Below are positions 12,526 to 23,082 of a stretch of DNA of 64,000 nucleotides, in pieces. The number at the start of each line of letters is the position of its first letter. Position 1 is the first letter of the stretch. Source of the DNA: Sophora flavescens (Eukaryota > Streptophyta > Magnoliopsida > Fabales > Fabaceae). The stretch is taken from assembly GCA_030762895.1 (NCBI GenBank), contig CM061062.1, positions 141,157,104 to 141,221,103 on the forward strand. Reading direction: 5' to 3'. The position numbers and the translations under genes are program-made. Below the pieces are notes generated by a model. That model saw only the letters and a program-made list of their open reading frames with translations, made no database searches and was not told where the DNA came from.

Positions 12526-13462
12526 ACATTGTTAAAGGTGAATGTTGTTTTCTACAACCACAGCCCTTGACTGCGGCATCGGTCTTGGGCGTTGTGATTG
12601 AGCATTCGGACTGTGTGTCCTCTGATTTTAAGTTTTCAAGTGATGGGGAAATGGTGATTAAGTAGTTAGCTTTGAACTGCGACAGAGAAAAAGAATGAAA
12701 ACAAAGAAAACCTTTTAAGTAAAATATTTTCGCATGTGCATTTCCCCTGGTAGACGTGCTTTCTTACATATCAGATACAAGGTGGTATCTGGGAGTCAGT
12801 CCATGTGACCAGTTCAGAGGCACATGTGACGTTGCTCGTCTTGAGACCTTAAATGCATGAGGGTATGGAGGCAACTGCCCGGTGGGCTAGAGATTGACCA
12901 ACTCTAATTCTTCTCCAGTGGAAAACGGTGTTGATATCTCATGAGATTAAGTTAGAGCCTGATATTGAAGTGCCATGCATATTTTCAAAGGTTGACTGTG
13001 CGGGTTTGAGACCCTTTGATATAACACTGTTATGTTATGTATATGCATGATTTCACTGCTTATATGATTCTGTGATGTATGTATCATGTATATGGTTGTT
13101 GTGGGATATATCTTATGACGGTATCTCACTATTGCACATCTGTATGTTCCGTTCTTTCCTTCTTGTATCGGATATGCTCGTGCTTTTGGAGTTGTCCCGA
13201 TAGTCCCTAGGATTTTAGAGCCATCTTTTGAGTCTTGTACCCAGTTCCCTATTCCCGGTTTGATGTTTTCTTTTCACCTATTTCTTCAGTAGCTGTTTCA
13301 GTGTATGTTGGCCAGTTCGACAAGGCGTCTTGTAATCAAACCTAAGATCCCAAGTGGGACAGTTATCATTATATGTGTGATGTTGATTTTCATGTTCTGA
13401 ATGTTCATCACCTTTTCTTAATTGCTTTTACAAAAAAAAAATGAGTACCCTTTTTCAGTAAC

Positions 13463-15028
13463 TGTTGACTCTCCGGCAAGTGTACCGGGTCGTCGCAAGT
13501 AATAAAACACGGTAAGAGTCTACCGAGGTCGAACACAAGGATTGGGTTACCAATTCGACTAATTTCGCGAGAAATCCGATAAGTTGGTTAAGTAGAGAAA
13601 GTGGTTGGAAAGAAACTAGGATCACAATTCAAATTAACAAATCGAATCAATCAAAGATATGATGATGAAATCTGGAATTAAAAGCATCTAAGGTTTCGAA
13701 TCCACCTACCCAATCATGCAAAGTACCCAAGTGATATTGCTCTCCTCCCTAGGTTCAATTTTAATGTCAACGGGACCCCTAAATTCTCCTATATCCACTG
13801 TCGTGCTCAATAGGACGTATTCGATGATTTGAGTTAATTACTTCCTAGGTCTCTTAACCCTAATCTCGAATTCTATTAATTCTTGTTCCCTAAGAGTTGC
13901 ATCGATCTCCTATTCACTCTCGTGCAACACTCGATCGATGTTCCCAATTCAAGTTCTGAAATGCGAATCGCCTCTCGGCCTCATACACGTTTAACAAGTT
14001 GATCACGCAAGCATATAACCAACACAATGAAATCAGAATTGAAAAACAATAATTGAATTAAGAGAGAGAGAATTACATCACATGAGTACTATGCCGCCAT
14101 AGGTGGCTTCATCGATCCCTTAGACAAGAGGATTAGTTCCTCATGTCCGTAACAACGACGCACGTACAATCGGAAATCATCCTAAGACTAAGAATCAAGA
14201 GAAGAGAAGAGGAGACGCAGCCCCAGAATAAGGATTACAAAAGATCTCCAATCAGTTCTGATCCAAAAAGTCCTCCTTTTCTCGTTCCGACCGCTCTATT
14301 TATAAGGAGGCCACGCCGTCACGGCGTGATGGCCATCACGGCCAGGCCGTGACGGCCGCTTCCGCGCGCACTTCTGGAATTTAAACCCTCGCGACGTGAA
14401 CGATGTCTCGCGACGCGAGCCCTCTTGTCACGGCCCGTGATGTGAATCACGGCCAAGCCGTGATGTTCTCTGCCTTGTGTGGATTTTGGGTCACGGCCGT
14501 GATACAAATCACGGCTAGGCCGTGATGGTCTCTGACTTGTGTGGCTTTTAGGTCACGGCCGTGATATACATCACGGCTAGGCCGTGATGGTCTCTGACTC
14601 TGGTACTTTTCTGGAGTTCACACACTCGCGACGCGAAGGACGTCTCGCGACGCGAACCTTCCTTTCACGCCCCGTGATGTGAATCACGGCTATGCCGTGA
14701 TGGTCTCTGTCTTCCCGGGTCTTCAAACTCTCGCGGGGCGAGCTTCCTCTCGCGGGGCGAGAATCTCCAGAATGGCAATCTCCACTATTTCTTGACTTTC
14801 CTTAATTCTTAGAGCTTCACTTATGGTCCTGAAAACAACAAAAGCAACCACAAGCGTAATTCTATCCAAAAGAAGCTAAAAACTACACAAAAGACGCAAA
14901 ACGAGTCAAAGTCCAACTTAGGAACAAAACAAGGCAAATTTGGGCGAAAACGAAAGTGAACTCGAATAAATTGGCACATAAACCCTAGTTCATCTAGTCA
15001 TAAAACTAGATAAGCCAGAGGCTTATCA
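13463..15028 (-). repeat. 3' LTR of the Athila-type element
   Basis: 1,566 bp, on the + strand from TGTTGACTCTCCGGCAAGTG to GGCTTATCA. A TATA box on the minus strand (TTATAAATAG, about 14,295-14,305) is preceded, in reading direction, by the CACGGC palindrome array at 14,304-14,720. Confidence 0.85.
14304..14760 (-). promoter_or_regulatory. CATCACGGCCGTGATG palindrome array
   Basis: About ten CACGGCC(A)GGCCGTG / ATCACGGCCGTGAT dyads, partly as a ~63-bp tandem repeat (clear at 14,489 and 14,552). A few CTCGCGACGCGA words (14,390-14,420, 14,625-14,660) and CTCGCGGGGCGA words (14,730-14,762) are interspersed. The array lies directly upstream of the minus-strand TATA box of this LTR. An enhancer or hairpin role is inference. 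Confidence 0.7.
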
Positions 15029-16277
15029 AAATACCCCAAACTTAAACCTTGCTTGTCCCCAAGCAAGCTTAAAACTCAAAAACGACTCAAGACTTGGCAA
15101 GCTTAAAGATCTAATCAATTTCGCACAAATTTCATGCAACTTTACAAAACAGTTTTTCTTCTTTGATTCCCCCCCTTTTTTCATCAACGTAATCCCCACA
15201 TTCATCTACCTTAAACAATTGAGAATTTATCATTCATGCCATCTTTACTCTAAGTTGAGGCTCGAAGATACACACAAAGGAAGATCACCTATTTCAAACA
15301 ATTGCCTTCCTCACAAGGGCATTTAGTATTTCACTTATTCGCTCAAGTTTGTCTAGGCCATCAACTTTTCACTCACTTTCACATTCTAAGAGCACTTCCC
15401 ATGAATTTGATTTTCATCTCAAACATAGTTCCCACGAAAACATGCATGCAACATCAATAGGTCTTTCAACGGTTGTAATGGGGCCCGGCTGAGGGTAGGA
15501 TAATCAAAGGACAGAGGCTAAGTCCCTAGGATCAATGAGAGCATGAAACTAATATCACAACAATTGAATTCACTCTCATATTATTATCTTCTTTGCAGTT
15601 GGTGGCTACATACCTCTTCCTTTTTATATTTATTTTTCTTTGCCCTTTTTGGCACATATTCAATGCTTTTTATCACCCATTTTTTTCTTTCTTCTTTTTT
15701 TTTTTCTTTCAAGCCTTCGGCCCTTACTTCCGTTTTTCTTTTTCTCAACTATGATTCATGAACTTGTAGCCACCCCAAACTTAGTTCCACAACAACACTC
15801 ACAAAGCTAAAATTCCATACTCTCCTAAATCCTAGGATAGGGGAAAATCATGGTTTTTCTGATAAACAAAAACAAAACAAGAGGAGAGGAGAGGGTGCTC
15901 CCTGATCAAGTTTCCATGGTTGCCTCCTCATCCAATTATTATCCCGGGCTCCCTTCTGTTGCATAGCATCTTGGAAGAACTCCTGCAAATGAAAACCTTA
16001 AGTGCAGATTTGCGAGGTGAGAGACCACTCGTGAGGCGAATCTGGAAAAGTGTTATTCACACTTTCCAGAATGGCGAGGCGAGTAGTATCTCGCGAGGCG
16101 AATCTGGAATTCCAACAGATGATGATGCCCAGAATCGCGAAGCGAAAGTATACCTCGTGACTCGAGACAGAAAAGTGAGCAACCCTCAGAGATTCAGGGC
16201 TTCTGTCTCGCGCGGACAATGTGGATTCGCGTGGCGAATCAAGCTTTTTTTTAATATATATGTGAAGATGACAGAAA
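15029..16277 (-). other. 3' non-coding region of the Athila-type element
   Basis: Starts on the + strand with AATACCCCAAACTTAAACC (polypurine tract in reverse) and is homologous to 60,769-62,285 downstream of integrase in the second Athila element. It contains pyrimidine-rich runs and no credible ORF. From 16,010 to 16,235 it holds a further array of CTCGCGAGGCGAA-type palindromes, normally found in the LTRs, which suggests an internal rearrangement. Confidence 0.65.
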
Positions 16278-17414
16278 CTAATAATAAAGGATACCTATCT
16301 TGGGTTGCCTCCCAAGTAGCGCTTGTTTAACGTCACTAGCTTGACTTATTAAGAAGCATCCACCTGGATCCCATAGCCTGTGAAACAAGGGCCAAGAGAC
16401 GCTCATCATGTGAGATCCTCCACCCGGATCCCATGGTTTGTGAAGTGGCCCTCGCAGGAGCAATATGAATCTATCCATGATTCCACCTAGCCTGAGTGTG
16501 AAAACTCCATTGACCTCTGTAATTATGAACTCGCTTCCTCTCGGGTCAAATGGTGTTATCTCGAGGAAGTGTGCCAGACAAGTGGGAGGGTCTAACTTAC
16601 CAATGTCCACACACGCATGTAAGCCAACATAGTTATCTAATGCAGTAATTTCAGGTTGCTTGGCCAACATGGTGAACTCCTCTACCACCTTATTTGCATT
16701 TTGATCTCTACTCCCTTGCTCTGGTGCCTTGTTACTTGTCAATTCCTCTTCCTCAGGTTGCTCTTCCTCAACATATGGTTGTTCCGGGGCCATGTCACTT
16801 ATCAACTCCTCTTCCTCAGGTTGCTCTTCCTCAAAATGTGGTAGTTCTTCCTCAACTTCCTGAGAACTAGTTGCATCCCAGTCAGATTCCCACACCCTAT
16901 CGCTTCTAGTTGTTATGGCTTTGCTTTGGTCCTTAGGGTTGTTCTTGGTATCACCTGGGAAAGTGCCTGTGAGACACTCATTTTGTTGCTCTACGAGCTG
17001 ACCCAACTTTTCTACTGCCGCATTCGCCATCTCAAATGCTGCATTTACCCTCTCAAGACTCAACTCCCAAGGTTGTTGTTGTTGGGCCATCTTATCAATT
17101 GCCACAATTGTCCTCTCAAGAGCCAACTCCCAAGGTCGTGGTTGCCAATTTTGTTGAGGTTGTGGTTGCCAGGCTAGACCACCGCCATCATTACTCCAAA
17201 CGAAATCCGGATGGTCTCTACTCATATAACCCCAATACTGATTCTGACTCTGATAGTTGTCCTGGGGCACGCTGTCATAGAAATTATGGCATAAGTCCAC
17301 ATATTCTTGAGAGGAGTAGAACGGACAGCTCCAAGTGTCATGGTCTCCATTACAATATTCGCAACCCGGAAGCATTCCCTCGTGTACCTCGCATACAAAA
17401 CAAGGCAAGACCAA
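16278..17414 (-). CDS. Truncated Athila-type Gag-like protein
   Basis: A 378-codon ORF. Near the N-terminus, at residues ~18-31, is a knuckle-like CEYCNGDHDTWSCP, as in the C-terminal part of Athila Gag, followed by the DHPDFVWSND region typical of that family. Then come Q/W-rich segments, two copies of a PWEL(A/S)LER motif, and the family landmark KAITTRS at ~170. After that the ORF runs through a duplicated acidic segment (EEEQPEEEEL twice) and into sequence that is non-coding in relatives. The matrix/capsid-like N-terminal part expected in full Athila Gag is missing, and no pol follows. It lies just inside the 5' LTR and PBS. If made, it would be a nucleocapsid-like fragment; function is doubtful. 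The ATG is simply the first one in frame. Confidence 0.6.
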   Translation of the reverse strand: MVLPCFVCEVHEGMLPGCEYCNGDHDTWSCPFYSSQEYVDLCHNFYDSVPQDNYQSQNQYWGYMSRDHPDFVWSNDGGGLAWQPQPQQNWQPRPWELALERTIVAIDKMAQQQQPWELSLERVNAAFEMANAAVEKLGQLVEQQNECLTGTFPGDTKNNPKDQSKAITTRSDRVWESDWDATSSQEVEEELPHFEEEQPEEEELISDMAPEQPYVEEEQPEEEELTSNKAPEQGSRDQNANKVVEEFTMLAKQPEITALDNYVGLHACVDIGKLDPPTCLAHFLEITPFDPRGSEFIITEVNGVFTLRLGGIMDRFILLLRGPLHKPWDPGGGSHMMSVSWPLFHRLWDPGGCFLISQASDVKQALLGRQPKIGILYY

Positions 17415-17540
17415 GTGGAATCAAAGAAGTAGAGAGAGATAATAGTAAATAAAAATAAAAATAAAAATAAAAATAACAATAAAAGTAACTTAACCAAATA
17501 ATCAAACTTCCCAAAAAATTAGGAAAATTGGTTGTGCCAA

Positions 17541-17558
17541 TCCCCGGCAACGGCGCCA
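17541..17558 (-). promoter_or_regulatory. Primer binding site, tRNA-Asp type
   Basis: On the minus strand TGGCGCCGTTGCCGGGGA, six bases after the LTR end (spacer AGTTTT). This is the classical PBS of Athila/Calypso elements, usually assigned to tRNA-Asp. Confidence 0.85.
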
Positions 17559-17564
17559 AAAACT

Positions 17565-18958
17565 TGTTGATTCACCGGCAAGTGTACCGGGTCGTCGCAA
17601 GTAATAAAATAAATACGGTAAGTAATTACCGAGGTAGAACTCAGGGATTGGGCTACCAATTCGACTAATCCGCAGGAAATCCGATAAGTTAGTCAAGTGA
17701 GGAAAGTGGTGGAGAGAGAGAAAATAGGATCAAAAATTCAATTAACAAATCTAATAAAATAATTAACTAAAAATCTGAAATTAAAATGTCCAAGGTCACA
17801 AATCTACCTACCCAATATGCATACCCAAGTGATGATGAATTCCTTCCTAAGTTCAATTACGATGTCAACCGGGACCCCCAAATTCTCCTAAATCCACTGT
17901 CGTGCTCATTAGGACGTATTCGAAGATTGGATTAATTACTTACTAGGTCTCATAATCCTAATCTCGAATTCTGTTAATTCTTGTTCCCTATAAGGTTGCA
18001 CTAATCTCCTACTCACTCTTGTATAATATTCAATTAGTGATCCCAATTCAAGTTCTAAAACGCGAATCACCTCTCGGCCTCAACACGTTTAACTAGTCAA
18101 TCACGCTAGCATATGATCAACGCAATCAAATCAGAATTGGAAAACATAAATTGAGACAAGGGAGAAAGACATACATCACATCGAATCTACACCGCCATGG
18201 GTGGTTTCATTGTTCCCTCAGACGAGGGGATTAGTTCCTCATGCTCATAGACAAACAATCGGACATAATCTCCATAATAAAATAAAATAAGAAAAAGGGA
18301 GACGCAGCTCCAAAGGAAAACAAGGATTCGTAACTAAACTGCTCTAAACAAGTGGAAGAACTAACTCCCTTATTTTGATCTGAAACAGCCTATAAATAGG
18401 GATTCTGGTTCTCGGCCGCTCGCGGGGCGAACAACATTTCGCGAGGTGAATCATTAGTTTTGGCGCGCTTTCAATTTGGATTTTCGCGAGGCGAAAGTGT
18501 ATTCGCGGGGCGAGTCTTCCAACTTCAAACTGTCACAGCCGTGACTTCATCACGGCTAGGCCGTGATGGTCTCTGTCTTGCAGGTCTTCATTATTCGCGA
18601 GGCGAGAATATTCTCGCGAGGCGAGACAGAATTGATGACTTTGCTGCTCAGCTGATCTTCAGACTCGCGGGGCGAGCATCCACTCGCAGGGCGAGCATCT
18701 TCAAAATGGCAATTTCCACTATTTCTTGACTTTCCTTGACTCCCGGAGCTTCACTTCTAACCCGAAACAGTAAAAAGACAAAAAAGCGTAATTCTATTCA
18801 AAATATACTAAAAACTACTAAAACTGCCTAGAACGAGTAAAAGACTACTTAGGAACAAAACAAGGCAAATTTGGGCGAAAACGAGATTGAACTCGAATAA
18901 TTTGCACAAAAACCACAGTCCATCTAGTTATAAAACTAGATAAGCCAAAGGCTTATCA
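17565..18958 (-). repeat. 5' LTR of the Athila-type element
   Basis: 1,394 bp, on the + strand from TGTTGATTCACCGGCAAGTG to GGCTTATCA. The TATA box is at 18,391-18,400 (CCTATTTATA on the minus strand). Upstream of it (18,420-18,690) are mainly TCGCGAGGCGA words with only one CACGGC dyad, the opposite balance to the 3' LTR of the same element. Confidence 0.85.
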
Positions 18959-19170
18959 GTTGCCTCCAAATGCCAGCAGAATGCAAGGAATCATGGCCTC
19001 CATGATCATAACAGGAACTACTAGGCAATTTGGGGGTGAGGAGGGAGAAGAGGTAGAAGGGAGAGATGTATTTCAGAAAATATATGGAGTGGGAAGCAGA
19101 CAAATGGGATATTTTGGGAATATTTGGGCCTGATTGGTTTTTGTTTATTTTCACTTTTTCTTATACAAGT

Positions 19171-19272
19171 AATTTTTTTAAGCAAATGGCATGCAAAAGC
19201 ATCACTGTAGTGGAATTCATCCTAACTAGGTGTGCACCAAAACCACTACCAATCATTTGCAGCACACCAAAA
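19171..19272 (-). mobile_element. Severely 5'-truncated LINE, 3' end only
   Basis: In reverse complement it matches the 3' untranslated ends of the LINEs at 41,900-41,980 and 57,170-57,270 (shared phrase around ccaccaatcacttgcagcac). It is present at the same place in B3 (46,890-46,970), so it predates the duplication. Confidence 0.7.
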
Positions 19273-19306
19273 TATTATTCAAAAAAGATGAAAAGAATAC
19301 AAGGTC

Positions 19307-19339
19307 GTGTGTGTGTGTGTGTGTGTGTGGGGGGGGGGG
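19307..19339. repeat. (GT)n(G)n microsatellite
   Basis: About 11 GT units followed by a run of G. Absent from the B3 copy. Confidence 0.95.
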
Positions 19340-19349
19340 TTTGTGTCTC

Positions 19350-19542
19350 CCGGCATTTAATTGCCGGATTCAAAAATTATGATTCCGGCATTTAAATGCC
19401 GGAAATTTTTTAAAATTTGAAAAAATGTGTTTCTGGCAATAAGTTGCCGGAAGACAAAAAAACTGTACCTCCGGCAATTAAATGTCGGAACATATTTTTT
19501 CAGAAGGAAATATAGTTTCTTAATCCGGAAATTAAATGCCGG
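19350..19542. repeat. Array of five CCGGCATTTAAATGCCGG palindromes
   Basis: Five 18-bp palindromes or near-palindromes at 19,350-19,367, 19,385-19,402, 19,433-19,450, 19,471-19,488 and 19,525-19,542, with 17-36 bp AT-rich spacers. All share the CCGG...CCGG frame with an AT core (ATTTAATT, ATTTAAAT, AATAAGTT and similar). The array is repeated at 47,326-47,518. It is absent from the fourth block scrap at 9,590. Confidence 0.85.
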
Positions 19543-20493
19543 AAGGCTATAAAAAAAAAAGAAAAAAAAATTGATGTAGAGAAAGAAGAAGATTTTTGCA
19601 CAGGAGAAATATTTAAGGTAGAACACGAAGATATCTGCTTGTTTGAACTCATCCCCTTTGGATTTGGCACTGAACTTGTAGAGTTACTTCATGAGAAAGC
19701 TAAAGAGAAAATCAAGCTTTTCTTTGTATCACAATTAAGACTTTTGCTTCACCTGAATCCCCGGAAAGACTTGGATTGAGTTTTGTAACGCCCCCCTTGG
19801 GCATTACTACGTGACACATACGGAAGTAATTTAAAAGATAATTTGCTGGTTGCTTTCGGAAAATTTGTTTTCTCTTAAGTCTGAAAACTAGGGTATAAAA
19901 TTTTCTTCTATAGGGATAACTCTGAAAACCATCATACATACATTTAAAACGTAAAGTCACGTTCGTAGCAAAGTTACCATGACATACAACATTTCTCTAA
20001 GTTTCCACTTTCGAAAGAAAAGTTCAAACTACAGATGGATGTATATAACACTACATTTACCAACCTCTTTAGATATACAACCCAACTCAAACTCCTAAGC
20101 TGATCATTCTATCAAATATTCATTGGAGAGACCCCCAATCCGAATACTTTCCCAACCTCTAACACTAGGTCTTCAAGTGACTTAGAAAGACTCATTTGCA
20201 ACATCGGTACTGGAGTACCAAGGTACTACAGCAAAACCCGAAGAGACCTGATATAACTGTAAGAGTGAGACACCGACAAATGGATATATCATACAACAAC
20301 ATACACATGATACATACAACACCTTGGCATATTAACATTCTAAACATTACTCATAGGTAAACAACAAGTACTATTTCAGTGAGTCTCATACCCGAATCAA
20401 TCAATTTTATAAAGATAATGCCTGACACTTCTATCATCAGGCTCTATTCTTAATCTCCGGAGATCCCAACATCCTCCAAATGAGTTGATCAGG

Positions 20494-20720
20494 CTCGATA
20501 CACCATCTCATTGGCTAGCTAAGCACAACGATAATACACCGTCTCATTGGCTAGCTAAGCACAACGATAATACACCGTCTCATTGGCCATTTAGGCACAA
20601 CGATTATGCACGCCATTTCATTGTCCATTTAGGCACAACGATACACGTACATCGTCTCATTGTCCAATTTAAGAACAATGATAATACACCGTCACATGAT
20701 ACCTTTCCTGTTAAGGTCTC
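20494..20720. repeat. 39-bp minisatellite in L5
   Basis: Five tandem copies, the first three nearly exact, of a ~39-bp unit with core CCGTCTCATTGGCTAGCTAA, followed by cacaacgataataca. Lies in the intron-like interval of L5. Confidence 0.85.
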
Positions 20721-21999
20721 ACGTTAAAACCATGTCGGGCACGTCTGCCGTAAATGCAAATGTAAAACATTTAGTTCTCGATGTTTTTTTTTTGTGTTCG
20801 TTCTCATTCATTGTCGAAGCTCAAAGGCTAGTGACTATTAATAAATTTCACCATTTTGAAATTATCAACATCAACACGGGACACGCAGTCCGAGTGCTCA
20901 ATCACAAGACCTTAGACCGATGCACCAGTCTTAGGCTTGTGGTCGTAGAAAACAACATTCATCTTTAACAACGTTCATCACAACGTGGTTAGGACACATG
21001 ATCCACAACAACGTGATTAGGACACACAGTCCACATCAACGTGATCGGAACGTTTCCAAATCATTTAGGAGAAAATCCTTTTCCTTTACAAAATATTTTC
21101 TAAAACATTTAGGAAATTCGTTTGTATTTGAAATTCCTTGATGGAATAAAGTCAAATATTTTCAAGGGTTTTTACTTCATAAAACACATAGTTCAAAAAA
21201 GTTTTTCTCTCGTACCGACTTTGGATCATAAAAAGGGTAGTTTCTATCGTTTTAAAAACACTTCAACTTTTCTTTTCAAAATAAGAATCTCCTTTTCTTG
21301 AAGTAAGTGTTTTAAACAAGGAACTTTTATAAATGAAACCAATACTTTCAAAGTTCTATTCAAGGCTTATTAAGGCTTTTAATCCTTTATAATCATTGTG
21401 CACAGACTCAAGTCCGGCTTCTCAAACTTCAATCAACAGTAATATATTCTCAACAATAATATCACAGTTAACGACAGTTCATAACACTTTATATATAATT
21501 CATAACACTTTAAAGCAAGTAATGTTCAACTTCAAGTAATAACCACAATAGTTAAAGTAAACAAGTTATTCAAGTATTGGCTCAATATCACAATAATATT
21601 CAAATCACTCAAGTAAACACATACACACATGCATATAGTCATTTAATATCCCTAGGCAATCCCCTCTTACCTTCCATGAAGGTAAGGAGATTAGATGCTT
21701 GGAGAGGTAAACCACGAACGTCCTTGTTTCCTCCGCGATGAAAGTCTAAGGTTATGAACACAAAATCACAAGTTAAAATCAAACAAGAACACTAAACCAC
21801 AAGGTATAGATTCAGCCAAGACTAGTTCTTAGGGTTAGAGATTCCCGAAAATTATAAAACTCATGGATTTATGATCCTTAAGTGTTAGGAGTTCATAAAC
21901 AATGATCTTTTAACAAAGTTGAATTAAAAATCCCACTAGGTACTTGACTTAGGGTTTCGGCCAAGCATAGATAAATAGGCTAGAAATTTTTACACTTTC

Positions 22000-22640
22000 C
22001 AATCTCTTTAGGTTAGCATCCATACATAGTAAAGAGCTTGAAACCATGATCATTTCAGAAAATGGAAAAAATCAAATGTCTTAGACCATGAACTCTTAGG
22101 TCCGTCCTTAACAAGTTTGTGAGGTTAGAGATCTTTAAATCTCCCAATCTTTTGGACATAGCATCCTTTAACATGAAGGAGCTTTAATACACAATCATCT
22201 TGAAAACAAAATAAAATAACACATCCTAGGTCAAATGTTACATTCGGCCATTATAGGAAAATAAAGCAAGAAAATATTTTAAACTTTCCAATCACTTTAG
22301 ACATAGCATCCTTTATTATAAGGAGCTTTAATCTATGATCATTTTGGAAGAAAACAAAACTTAATATTTTTGCCAAAACCTTTAAAGCTCGGCCTTGATA
22401 CAAAATAAAGGTTAGGAATTTTCAAACTTTCCAATCCCTTGGATTTAGCATCCTTATACATCAAGAAACCTTAATCCATGATCACTTTGGAGAAACCTCA
22501 ACTAAGCACCAATGTCTCAACTACTTAAAGTTTAGGCCTTTACATGAAAATGTTTAAAATCTCTAAACTTTTCCAATCACTTAAACCTAACATCCTCTAG
22601 TACAAAGGAGCCCTTGGTCATGATCATCTTGGAATAGAAC
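22000..22640 (-). repeat. Tandem repeats in LTR L5
   Basis: Reverse-complement counterpart of the array at 10,700-11,340 in L4: repeated 'aaactttccaatc...agcatcc' and 'atgatcatttt' segments at 75-150 bp spacing. Confidence 0.7.
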
Positions 22641-23074
22641 TCAAATACAAGTCCATACAAGCAAAGTTAAACAAAACCCACCAAAACCAAAAAGCACGGC
22701 TTCGGCCTCATCAAGAAAATAGGGTTAGAAATTTTTGTTTTACACAACCTTTTAGTATGTTGTAGTATGAGTAAAAATAAGAACATAGAAATTGGTTTCA
22801 ACTCAATAGGAGTTTTCTACCATTTTTAAGAGATTTTAGAAGTTAAAAGCACATAAATGACATATGAAGAAAACTTTGAAACAAAAGATGAAACTTTGAA
22901 AAATAAATACATAGAAGTATTAACCTTAACAAGATGAACAACTTTGATGAAGAACTTTAAGATAAAAACTTGATAAAAATGTAAACTTTGTAAGAGAGAA
23001 GAAGAAGAAAAGAAATGTAGTGAAGTGTAAAGGTGAGAAAATGGAGGAAAATGATGAAGTGTGGAAATAAAAAG

Positions 23075-23082
23075 TATTTATA
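23075..23082 (-). promoter_or_regulatory. TATA box of LTR L5
   Basis: On the minus strand CTCTCTATAAATACTT, about 600 bp from the LTR 5' end and equivalent to the box in L4. Confidence 0.55.

Larger units (their letters stand above)
9679..13462 (+). mobile_element. Tekay-like LTR L4, 3' end missing
   Basis: Starts TGTAACTCCC at 9,679 and is homologous in reverse orientation to L5 (19,784-23,681); the two form a large inverted pair around the Athila-type element. The + orientation comes from a TATA box (10,285-10,292) preceded by a CATCA-repeat stretch. A donor GAG|GTAAGAGG has its GT at 11,656. The acceptor region near 13,150-13,190 (ttctttccttcttgta) has lost its AG. The last ~100 bp ending GGGGCGTTACA, present in L5, are absent because the Athila-type LTR abuts at 13,463. 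No coding sequence is present. Confidence 0.7.
13463..18958 (-). mobile_element. Non-autonomous Athila-type Ty3/Gypsy element
   Basis: A 5.5-kb element read on the minus strand: 5' LTR 17,565-18,958, PBS 17,541-17,558, a gag-like ORF 16,278-17,414, a long 3' non-coding region 15,029-16,277, and 3' LTR 13,463-15,028. A TTTGGGGTATTT polypurine tract abuts the 3' LTR. Protease, reverse transcriptase, RNase H and integrase are absent: the sequence jumps from the gag remnant to the region that follows integrase in the element at 59,506-64,000 (shared landmark ctccctgatcaagt at 15,897 and 62,275). The two LTRs differ clearly in length and sequence. The flanks show no convincing target duplication (GTAAC left, GTTGC right), and left and right flanks belong to unrelated repeats, so this is probably a recombination product. 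Confidence 0.82.
18959..19783. repeat. Block copy B2, start segment
   Basis: Matches 46,675-47,759 (B3), where it continues without the L5 insertion. It holds a short open stretch (frame with FGGEEGEEVEGRDVFQKIYG) in both copies that I do not recognise, a LINE 3' stub, a (GT)n(G)n tract and the CCGG palindrome array. B3 has ~280 bp extra between the stub and the palindromes. Confidence 0.8.

Noticed and set aside
17036..17452. A 138-codon + strand ORF opposite the gag-like frame
   Set aside because: It is the antisense shadow of the minus-strand gag-like ORF and shows no domain of its own.
19350..19542. CRISPR-like repeat array
   Set aside because: The repeats are palindromes with variable cores and irregular, related spacers in a plant genome; there is no cas context.
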